From Pomphorhynchus laevis (lineage: Eukaryota > Acanthocephala > Palaeacanthocephala > Echinorhynchida > Pomphorhynchidae): a stretch of DNA of 64,000 bases. Under the pieces are notes generated by a model. It saw nothing but the letters and a program-made list of their open reading frames with translations, had not been told where the DNA came from and did no database searches. The translations under genes and the position numbers were made by a program. Below, one piece after another: positions 1 through 9,294 of the stretch (position 1 is its first letter; every line of letters starts with the position of its first letter). The stretch lies in the NCBI GenBank assembly GCA_012934845.2, contig WNNJ02003230.1, forward strand, positions 62,001-126,000. The letters run 5' to 3'.

Positions 1-1376
1 TTTTAGATTTTCTATAATTTAAATCAAGTTAAAATAAAAAAATTGAAATTTAAAATAAACGTCATTTTTATGAATTGACTAATAAATAACAGACGTTGTA
101 TCAGAATAAGGATTAGAGGTCATCAGGAGGAACTGCTATGCTATCAGGTTTCGGCCCCTAACTCCTCTACCCAACATAGCAGCGGGGCCAAATACATGCT
201 AATGATGTATTTCCTCTGAAATAACTATCTAGTATCTTATTCTAATGCAAAGTATATTATTTATTATCCATCCATAAAAATTTGCCACTTAAGAGTTTAA
301 ATTTATTTTTAATATTATTGTGTTGATTTATATATTTTACTATTTTCTGTTTGATGTTATTTTTATAGTAACCTAGTTTAAAATATGTATCTATTAAATT
401 ATTTAAATGATTTTGAAGAAAGCCAATATCATTACATATTGTTGCAATTCTGAAAATTTCATTATTTAATGTATTATATTTTATATTATATGGCCTGGAT
501 AAATTCGTTTGCTTATTGAATAAAAATTATTATAGGTAAATACACATAAATCATCAATATATCAAACATATATTTTAAATATCGAAGCATTTATTTCATA
601 TTTTTATTTTATATCTTTATATAGTTTGGATTTATTTTTTAAACAGTTATGAACAAATTCATATTCTATAAAGCTTAAAAATACGTCAGCTATAATTGGG
701 TTACTATTACCTCTTGTTGAAACACCTTTTATTTGTCTAAATGTAGATGCCCCTACCTTTAAATAATTTTGATTTATCAAAATATTTAATATATTATATA
801 CCTTAATTATATATTTAATATATTATCATATCTAGATATACACCTTCTTTATCATTAATATTGGTTTTATTAAGAATGAGGCTACCTGAATAAATTTGTT
901 CGCTTATTAAATAAAAACTATTAGAGTAAAATACACATATATCATCAATATATCGAAACATATTTCATATCTTTATATAGCTTAGATTTTTTAAACACCT
1001 ATAAACAAATTCATATACTATAAAGCTTAAAAATAAGTCAGCTATAATTAGGCTACTATTTACCTCTCATTAGAACACCTTTTATTTGTCTAAATATAGA
1101 TGTCCCTAAATAATTAAATAATTTTGATTATCAAAATATTTAATATATTATATACCTTCTAATGTCATCTTTACGATATAGATAAATAATAGTTTTAATT
1201 AATGTTAATTTAATGTTCATATCTATAAGCACCTTCTTTATCGTTAATATTGGTTTCGTTAATAATAAGGCTACCTGGATAAATTTGTTATCATTTATAT
1301 TTTTTACCTTTAGTATTCTATTTTGTTCAAAAATAGAAGCAATCATAACAACTACATTAAAGTAGACGATAGCCAA
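1..1376 (-). mobile_element. Naiad-type Penelope-like element, scrambled 3' half
   Basis: Read on the minus strand, this stretch is made of pieces of the same element that is nearly intact at 9.4-11.6 kb. Bases 1-290 match its 3' tail and about 290-480 the end of its coding region. About 485-840 covers RT motifs 4 and 5, 835-1139 repeats that RT segment, and 1140-1376 repeats the part encoding DMNIKLTL and LYRKDD. The RT motif GVPMGGN of the better copy is degraded here to GVSTRGN, and stops and short deletions break the frame, so no active protein is expected. The order shows a deletion near 485 and tandem partial duplication. The block lies downstream of the SPT6 donor at 1478, hence inside an SPT6 intron and in the same orientation as the gene. 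Confidence 0.85.
130..212 (-). ncRNA. Conserved hairpin plus pseudoknot in Naiad 3' tail (candidate ribozyme)
   Basis: On the minus strand a hairpin (AAATACAT at 212-205 with ATGTATTT at 197-190) is followed at once by GGCCCC (189-184), CTGCTATG (182-175), GGGGCC (158-153) and CATAGCAG (140-133). The last four segments pair in the order a, b, a', b', which is an H-type pseudoknot. Related segments recur in the tails near 13.75, 40.15 and 54.25 kb. The order resembles P1-P2-P1'-P2' of HDV-like ribozymes, and the joiner before the last strand holds CTGA, a match to their CNRA motif. No convincing P3 helix is visible, so self-cleavage is a hypothesis only. Confidence 0.45.
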
Positions 1377-1477
1377 ATTGCTTTTTTAAACAAGCTTCAA
1401 CCCCCAGTTCACTCGTTTAAATAAAAATCTAACTACATAGTTTAAAAAATTTGTAAAAAATATATAGCGGTACTTAC

Positions 1478-3688
1478 TCTAGGACCAAGTTTGCATAATG
1501 TTATTAATTGCGAACGATTGCTTAATTGTCCATTTCTACCAATTGTTTTTAATAGATAATTTGCCTTTCTTGGACCTAATCCGCTAACGAATTGGAAGAC
1601 ACCCGAAGTATAAGGTTCTTGTATACATCTGTTAATATCGACTCCAAGCTGACTGATTTTGTTAATCAGTTCACGGCACAAATGATCGTAAAGAAAATGT
1701 TTATCGATATGAGTTTGTAGCGAGTGTAGAGGCAAATCACATAAATCCATTCCAATATTAGCCAATTGGCATATTTCAAGTAGTGGATCTCGAAGGTATC
1801 TATACATACTGACAGCTCGACGAACTAATGCAGGCTGGTCGCGAAATTCATGCTCTGCTCGTTTTGTGCTCTGGTAAACACGAGCAACTGTCATGTCACA
1901 CAACGTGCATTTATTATTCAATAATCTTTGTAGATGCAGACAACGCATATCTTCAGCAGCCAGAAGAACAGACATAATTTTAAATTCTGATTTATACTTG
2001 TTAACAACGTCAATTAATGCTTGGAAACCCTTACCAGACAAACAAACAAATTCGACTTTATCAATTTGCCCTTTAGCTGTTATCAATATAACACTAGATG
2101 TATTGCCGTCGTAATCAATTGCAATGATTCTCTTTTGCTCGTCTTCGTGTGACATTGGATACTGACAGGTAACGTATTTAAAGGTACCATAATTGATAAG
2201 ATTCGATAACCTAGCACGACACTTGCTAATCACGAACATTTCCGCTTCTTTCAACAACTTTGAAGCAAGTTCACGTTCGAACAAAGGGTACATAAATTTA
2301 TTTAAAGATATGTTTAAAGCTTTCTCACGGAGTTCGTTCCATTTTCCCGTTAATGTGGTATACTCTTCACGAATAACGAATTTACGAAGATGATCCTCGA
2401 AATCTTTGCTTACGTACAGCTTATATGTAAGTAACCTCTGATTTTTACCGACATTTAAATGCAGAAATTCGTCATCAGCTAATTTTGAGACCGATTTATT
2501 TCGAATAAACAACAAACGGCGACAAGGGTGCTGATCAGCTTCATTTCCATCGCAGATAGTCAACAAACCGTGATCAGTAGGATATACATCAATTAAAGCG
2601 TGGTCGAAAAACATCCTTCTAAGCGATGAACGAACACGAGGGTCAGCGGCAAGTTCTTCAGCGGCTACCTGTACAGCTGCATTGATAACATCTGATATCG
2701 AGGATGTCGCAGGACGTAGAACTCCGTTTAGATCTTTAAGATTGACAAAATCTTGAGCTAAGGCTGTTGGTTCAAGATAGTACTGATCGGGTTCAAACTT
2801 CTTGAAATTCGAATTTACATTCGCTACGAAATTCTGTGCGTTTAAACCAATGCGCTTAGCAAACGGTATCAGATGACGAAACATGCAATAGGGCTGTCGT
2901 CGTTGACTACTCTTTTCAAATTCAGAATCCAGTCCGTAATACATACGAAAGTGAGATGATATGTCATTAAGGTCTTCCGTTGTGCTTGCATGCATTAACC
3001 ATTCAATGTCTGAATCATCAATTGGTCGGAGGCTGTTATGAAGACAGTTGTCATCTGTAGAACTAAGAGCTCGCTGCAATTGAACACTGTGTGTTTGTTC
3101 TAGTGCCTTTTTTAAGCGATTACGCTGTTCATTTAATTGAGACCACTGCTCATCCAGGTCCCATATTTTCCAAAGATCTTCAATTTTAATATTAGGAAAA
3201 ATATATTCTTTACGATAATTTGCTATGAAAGGCACTTCAAGAAATTCGTTCCTTATAAGTTCTAACACTTTGTATATGTTTTTTATCAAAAGTACAGAAG
3301 ATGAGCGATTTCGAAAGTCCACAATTTGTCGAGATAATGCACCATAAATCCATTCGGATTCCATTTCGAGTTCTGCTGGTTCAGCAAAGGTGACTGGATA
3401 TGGCCGACGAAGTTTGAATCGCTCTGGTTTATCCTCTAATTTAACTTCGGTGTCGAATTCAGTGAGCAAGTTTTGTTCAAGCTCTGACGGTTCATAAATT
3501 TGTTCCACCAATTCAACAATTTGTGATGATTTGTTCTCTTCATCCGTCGGTGCTAGATCCTCCTCACCGGTTCCGAAAATATCGTGAGCATCTTGCATTG
3601 CTGCATCATAACGCTTAAACGACCGTGGTAAAGTAACCTTACCAGTAGCCAAGCATGATGAGCTTTGATCCTCATCTATTACAAAGGC
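1478..3688 (-). CDS. SPT6: SPT6 transcription elongation factor, large internal coding exon
   Basis: This exon encodes 737 codons of SPT6, the nuclear histone chaperone that travels with RNA polymerase II. In order are the end of the acidic region (VIDEDQ), the helix-turn-helix core with EFLEVPFIANYRKEY (about 3255-3210), the Tex-like middle, the YqgF-like fold starting RIIAIDYDG (about 2133), and the helix-hairpin-helix region with FVSGLGPRKANYLL (about 1590-1545). The YqgF fold of eukaryotic SPT6 is known to be catalytically inactive. I place the acceptor AG at 3690-3689 and the donor GTAAGT at 1477-1472; both are phase 0 and the exon is an exact multiple of three. The open frame upstream to 3742 is intronic. 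The S1 and SH2 domains must lie beyond the left edge. No frameshift or internal stop is present, so the gene looks functional. Confidence 0.93.
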
Positions 3689-4870
3689 CTCAAACAAGTG
3701 GTAATATGTTAATAATTTTTTTAAATATGCTGTAATTATCAAATGTTTATAGGAGTATACAGTAAAAATAAGTTATTTAATTTTGTATTTCGAATATTGT
3801 ATTTGTATTGCAATTTGAGTTGTCTATGAATATAATGGCATTCTACCAGATCATAGTTGATTTGAATGAGGATCATAACAGTGACACGTTTTAATAGTTC
3901 CTCTATCAAGTCTTCGGAATATGACGAAATTATAATAATTTCGTCACATGAGGTAGTATTATCAAATTCATAAAATATTTTACCGAAAAATGTGCTGTTT
4001 TTACAGTCTTGTCTTCTTGTGTATGAAATTGTATTTTATTATAATGATAAGTAATGACAATGTGTTCTTATTTTACAAATTTTAACTAGAAATTAATTTT
4101 AGTAATATGATTAAAAAATATTTTAATATTTTCGAAAATGGGATAATTTATCTGCCATTGCCAATCACTTGGTGCGAAATTCGCATACAATCGATTTTTA
4201 CAATGCTATAGTGTTAGAAAATGAACGTAATCAAAGCAGACGATTATTAGCGCTGCACAGTCAATTAGCATCTCCTATAATGGAATTCAGCAAAATCAAC
4301 TGGACTTTAAAATTGGCAACACAAGAAACGCTAATTAAACAGCCTTAGTAACATTACCACTCTACAGTGATTGCGTTTGAAGGGACACTGATGTGTGTGA
4401 ATTAAAGTAAGTTTCGAATTTTTTTTCTAAAGAGGCCATTAACATCAGGGAAAATTTGCAAATTAAGTAAATTTTTTCAATGTCGGGGAGAAACTAAGAT
4501 ATTATTTGTAGATATGTTTACAAGTACTTAAATTTCCAATCATCTCGTGTGTTTTAATATTATTTAAAATAGCTCATTATACTCCTAATTTTTAATTTTG
4601 TTTACTTTCAAATGTTCAATTTGTGCTTATTCAAAATGTTGAATTGTGGTTTATTTTCAGCCTTTATTATTTATCTTTGATATTTAGCTTTTATTCAATT
4701 TTGATGTTTAATTTGTGCTCATATTAAATCACGGCTGTATCATCTAGTTTACTCTATGATCTTACAAACTCCCACAATGCCAATTAGTGTATACATAGCA
4801 TGAACAGCAAGTGATATTTATTTATATTTCGTATTGATAATCCACCGATTTGTTGAGACCTATGTATTAC
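3689..4870 (-). other. SPT6: SPT6 intron between first and second coding exons
   Basis: The intron begins GTAATA (4870-4865) and ends TTTGAG (3694-3689), phase 0. It holds no recognisable gene. Its middle (4131-4589) is repeated almost exactly at 8721-9177, and the part nearest the exon (about 4600-4870) is repeated twice at 11.69-12.08 kb. The resulting junction is DDDFI followed by AFVIDED, a little different from the DDFI[V]DDD order usual in SPT6, so a slightly different acceptor or a small missed exon remains possible. Confidence 0.7.
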
Positions 4871-5278
4871 GATGAAATCATCATCAGCTTCTCCTATACA
4901 TTGCACAGAGGACACATCAGCCGGCTTTCCCTCAAGGACAGATTCTTCATCGTCGTCTTTCTCCATCACAACTCGGCGTCGTTTTAGTTTTCGACGAATG
5001 CCGAGATTTTCTTCTAGCAGATCAAGATCGTCATCATCCAAAGCTTCTGATTCACTGTTATTTTCTTCATTTACGTCATCAGCTTGTTTGCTGCCTTCTA
5101 AATCTTCATCTTCTTCATCTTCATCTTCATCGTCATTTATAAATTGACGATCTTCGTCTAACATCTCACCGTCTTCATCTTCATCTTCGTCCGATGAAAT
5201 TGGACGACTTAAACGCTTTCGTAAACTCACCTGCAGCTTATTATCAAATGCATCAACATCTGATTCATCTGAAGCCAT
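4871..5278 (-). CDS. SPT6: SPT6 first coding exon (acidic N-terminus)
   Basis: The exon encodes 136 codons starting MASDESDVD. It shows the hallmarks of the SPT6 N-terminus: long Asp/Glu runs, the FINDDEDEDE motif, then DLDLLEENLGI followed by a basic patch (RRKLKRRR), an order seen in animal SPT6. In the family this disordered acidic part binds histones and partner factors such as Spn1/IWS1. The ATG at 5278-5276 is chosen because TTTTTCAG sits directly before it and no upstream start gives a better match. The exon ends at ATC (4873-4871) before GTAATA. A strong donor-like CAG/GTGAGT occurs inside the exon near 5231-5223 and is read through here. A damaged second copy lies at 12078-12244. Confidence 0.9.
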
Positions 5279-5291
5279 CTGAAAAATATTA
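5279..5291 (-). promoter_or_regulatory. SPT6: Splice acceptor abutting the SPT6 start codon
   Basis: On the minus strand a T-rich tract and CAG lie immediately 5' of the ATG. This implies that the untranslated leader is joined here, either from a far 5'UTR exon or as a trans-spliced leader. SNX3 has a similar acceptor about nine bases before its ATG. Confidence 0.6.
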
Positions 5292-5310
5292 ATGTCCATA
5301 AACATTTTAA

Positions 5311-7177
5311 AAGTTAATATATTAATATATACAAGTTAATATACGAGCAAATATACATAACAGCCAAAACAAGGTTTGACGAAAGTTACGTGTATTTGTT
5401 ATGATCTTAAACTAAGTTCTCAGCAATATTTAATCATTGGGACAACATTTTTATAGTAATTCATACGAAACTTATTTGATTCTTCCGGAGCTAACGAGGA
5501 ATAAATAATTTTTTTCATTTTGTACTATTTCATTTCAGAAAAGCCCGCACATAAATCAGTATTTTAATATCGCCACTCTTGTTAGGGTCGCAAAAATTTT
5601 TAAAGAAATACAATATAAAGAAAATTAGAAAATCTTTTTAGACATCATTTTTAGACGAAATCCACTGTACATTAGTGGAGAAGAACTTACAGTTAAAATA
5701 GAATAATCCGCATATATTCGACGAAAATATAATCGAGGACAACTGTATAACGAGCAAATGGTATTTGGCGACATTTGTAAAGTAAAATTATATCCGACAT
5801 GTGTTAAAATAAAGTATTTATATGTCAATAAAATAATATATTTGAAAATATAATTACGGCATTTCAATTAAAGGCTATATATCTAAACGATTGAGTCGCA
5901 ATGCAACAATGTATATAAAGAAATATAAAAGAACGCGGGACTCATCAACATAAATTGGATTCGTATCTGGTGAAATTTTTATGGAGACAGCTCCATAAAA
6001 TTAGCTTCGAGGATTTTCTTAAAGGATTTCGAAAAAATTCTAGAAAATTATAATCTTCAAGAATTTAATTGAAACCTCAAAATTTTAATTTAATTTTCGA
6101 GGAATTAATGATAGAGGAATCAATTTTCAAGAATTTCTTAAATTTTTTTTGTAAATTTTAAATAAATTTTTGTATTTCTGTTGAATTATTCCTAAACAGA
6201 TTTTTTAAATCGATGTAGATATTGCGAAATGTTAGTATTAGCTAACATTATACAAAAATAAGGAAATTTTAAAAATAAATATACCTCGTGATATCGATTT
6301 TTTTGTAAATCAAAATTTAGAATAAATTTTAGAAACAGAATGTCTATAAAATTGTTTTTACTAATCAGAGCGAACTACAAATTTAAATATAAAAAGAAAT
6401 CAAATAAACGCACTAATGCTCATATTGACGAATTATGATATAATTATTACTTTTGGTAAACAAAAGTATTTTTATTACTAAATTATTTTAGTGCAGACTA
6501 ATTTTTATCTAAAATACTACATCTAAAATACTACAGGATGTGAGAAAAATGAAAATTTGGATGTACCAAAAAGTAAAGACCAATATCAAAATTGACCAAA
6601 ACTACTGCATATATATCAAATAAAAAATTAAGACAAAAAAATGAAATCTGGACAAAAAATACTTTTTTGAGTAAGATATCATGAAATTAAAGGATTAAAT
6701 GAAATGTTATGATATGAATGTTTTATGTTATTTATAATTAGAGTTGAAATTAAACTCTAAATAAAGAGTTTAACATAAACTCTATGTTAGATATGTTTTA
6801 TTGTATGGCTTTATTAGCAACGATACAAACAACTACATTTTCAATAACTTCGTTGTCAATATTGATAATCGTTGAGCTCGGATTCATTTAAATATGGCCA
6901 CGTAAATACACAAAATAATTCGGGAGCATTTCAATTAAAGAAAAACTATTTTTGGAGATGATAGATTACATTTTACAGCTCGGGATTTCTATAAATGTCA
7001 GTAACGTTTGCTAACTTATTTAAGAAGGAAGCCTAAGCATTTCAACAAGGATAAGTCTATTACATCTCTGTTAAATATTGTGGTTGATCATACGTTGGTG
7101 CAACTTGCCAAGCTTAATTTCAAATTACCAAAGATCATTTGTTTCAATAGCAGCGCATATTTAAGCCTTATACTCTT
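5311..7177. other. AT-rich spacer upstream of SPT6, no gene seen
   Basis: I find no recognisable coding exon, RNA gene or element end. Short open frames on both strands are low-complexity translations of AT-rich DNA. A promoter and any noncoding SPT6 exon may lie here but cannot be identified by eye. Confidence 0.5.
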
Positions 7178-7276
7178 TGCTTTATTATAGTCCTCTCCTT
7201 GAATTATTACAGTCCCCTTTTTGCATTATTATAGTCCCATCTTTGCATTATTATAGTCCTCTTCTTGCATTATTTA
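7178..7276. repeat. About 24-bp tandem repeat, four to five copies
   Basis: The phrase GCATTATTATAGTCC recurs with small changes (TTTATTATAGTCC, AATTATTACAGTCC) at roughly 24-base spacing. It is non-coding and diverged. Confidence 0.75.
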
Positions 7277-7356
7277 TAGATTATTTTAACCTTAAATAAA
7301 ATGAGTATGGCGAATGAAGAAAATATCAATGAATATGAAGCAATGGTTGATATCTT

Positions 7357-7994
7357 GTAGATATCAGCCATTGTATATATAGAGTAAATATATAATAATT
7401 AAATAACGTTTATTTATATAAATATATAACGTTTTTAACGAACGTTCTGGCCGAAAGTCCTTTTTGTAAATTATATTTTAATCTGCAATTTTTAAGATGT
7501 AAAATTACCAAGAGGTGTAGATATCAGCCATTGTATATATGAGTAAATATATAATAATTAAATAACGTGTATTTATATAAATATATAACGTTTTTAACGA
7601 ACGTTCTGGCCGAAAGTCCTTTTTGTAAATTATATTTTAATCTGCAATTTTTAAGATGTAAAATTACCAAGAGGTGTAGATATCAGCCATTGTATATATG
7701 AGTAAATATATAATAATTAAATAACGTTTATTTATATAAATATATAACGTTTTTAACGAACGTTCTGGCCGAAAGTCCTTTTTGTAAATTATATTTTAAT
7801 CTGCAATTTTTAAGATGTAAAATTACCAAGAGGTGTAGATATCAGCCATTGTATATATGAGTAAATATATAATAATTAAATAACGTTTATTTATATAAAT
7901 ATATAACGTTTTTAACGAACGTTCTGGCCGAAAGTCCTTTTTGTAAATTATATTTTAATCTGCAATTTTTAGGATGTAAAATTACCAAGAGGTG
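7357..7994. repeat. 159-bp tandem repeat, four copies
   Basis: Units start with GTAGATATCAGCCATTG at 7357, 7517, 7676 and 7835, giving periods of 160, 159 and 159. Copies differ by only a few bases, so amplification is recent. Each unit contains CTGGCCGAAAGTCC but no CUGANGA partner, so I see no complete ribozyme core. The length is in the range of animal satellites. No homology to the other repeats in the window was noticed. Confidence 0.95.
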
Positions 7995-8720
7995 ATATTT
8001 TCTGAAACTATAGCAGTATAAAATCTCATAAAAGAAACCTCAAAACTGTAGTTGATATAACCCAAATAATTTTAACATTTTATTCGTAATATTATACTCT
8101 CATTGTCGTTTGATAAAAATAATTCTAGGAAATCAATAAATTTTAAAGCTACCATCTCAATGATACTTAAGTAAGAGTGATAGTTTTCGAAACAACGGAG
8201 CAATATGTTTATTAATTCCCATATATAATATAAGAATTGTATATAATATATACAATTCACAACACAGTCATGATTTACATTTTAACTCAAATGTTTCTCC
8301 ATCGTAGCGTTAAAAGTAATGTTTTTGTGCTTGAAATTAAATCTTCAAAAAAGTAAGGCGCCAAACCGTCAAAATTATTGTTTTATAAGTAGCTTTTATT
8401 AAACACTAACAAACTTTTATTATATATAAAATAAATATATATGAATTATTAATATTGTATTAATATTAATGAGATATACATTTTTAAACAAATTACGGCC
8501 ACGTGACAAAATGATAAAATACAAGACTTACAGTTTACACAGAGTTTACATGTCAAAATAGCCAATCAAATATTTACGATTATGTAAAAATCTAACAAAA
8601 TGTTCGATTTTCCCCATTGATTTTATTTAATATTAATATAAAAATATAAATTTTTATTAATAAAAATAATATTTCAATTACAAGATTTATCCAAAAGAAA
8701 TCTGAAACACAAATAAAACA
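7995..8720. other. AT-rich stretch, nothing recognised
   Basis: No coding similarity, tandem repeat or element terminus was found between the 159-bp array and the duplicated SPT6 intron block. Confidence 0.5.
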
Positions 8721-9177
8721 TTCGAAAATGGGATAATTCATCTGCCATTGCCAATCACTTGGTGCGAAATTCGCATACAATCGATTTTTACAATGCTATA
8801 GTGTTAGAAAATGAACGTAATCAAAGCAGACGATTATTAGCGCTGCACAGTCAATTAGCATCTCCTATAATGGAATTCAGCAAAATCAACTGGACTTTAA
8901 AATTGGCAACACAAGAAACGCTAATTAAACAGCCTTAGTAACATTACCACTCTACAGTGATTGCGTTTGAAGGGCATATTGGTGTAGTGAATTAAAGTTA
9001 GTTTTGAATTTTTTCTAAAGAGGCCATTAACATCAGGGAAAATTTGCAAATTAAGTAAATTTTTTCAATGTCGGGGAGAAACTAAGATATTATTTGTAGA
9101 TATGTTTACAAGTACTTAAATTTCCAATCATCTCGTGTGTTTTAATATTATTTAAAATAGCTCATTATAGTCCTAAT
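8721..9177. repeat. Duplicate of SPT6 intron block 4131-4589
   Basis: From TTCGAAAATGGGATAA to CTCATTATA.TCCTAAT this stretch matches 4131-4589 with few differences (for example GGGACACTGATGTGTG versus GGGCATATTGGTGTAG). The orientation is the same. The match stops where the Naiad-bearing insertion begins and effectively resumes at 11.69 kb, so one duplicated segment was later split by the insertion. Confidence 0.92.
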
Positions 9178-9290
9178 GATACAGTGACATTATCATACAG
9201 TATCATACAGTGACATATCATACATTATGTCATAATATCATAGCCGCGGTACACGGTAGCCGCGGTACACGCCTTTCGTACGCAAATCAG
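9178..9290. repeat. Short imperfect repeats at the insertion junction
   Basis: Tandem variants of ATCATACAGTGACAT are followed by two copies of AGCCGCGGTACACG. They lie exactly between the duplicated SPT6 intron block and the RT-like open frame, and look like junction filler. Confidence 0.7.
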
Positions 9291-9294
9291 ATTA

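Noticed and set aside
120-160. Classical type I hammerhead in the Naiad tail using CTGATGA at 126-119 (minus)
   Set aside because: The GAAA strand lies upstream and not downstream, and the best alternative stem leaves two extra bases before GAAA; the pseudoknot description fits better.
1893-2393. Plus-strand open frames inside SPT6 exon 2
   Set aside because: Antisense shadows of a well-supported coding exon.
3689-3742. Extending the SPT6 large exon to an in-frame Met at 3742
   Set aside because: These 18 codons (MIITAYLKKLL..) match no SPT6 sequence, and a usable acceptor AG lies at 3690-3689 in phase with the upstream exon.
4872-5147. Plus-strand serine-rich open frame opposite SPT6 exon 1
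   Set aside because: It is the antisense of Asp/Glu codon runs (GAT/GAA read as TCA/TTC) and has no independent support; the same holds for the copy at 12079-12330.
7008-7190. 60-codon frame TYLRRKPKHFNKDKSITS.. as a host exon
   Set aside because: No family recognised and no flanking splice signals in phase; it runs into a tandem repeat.
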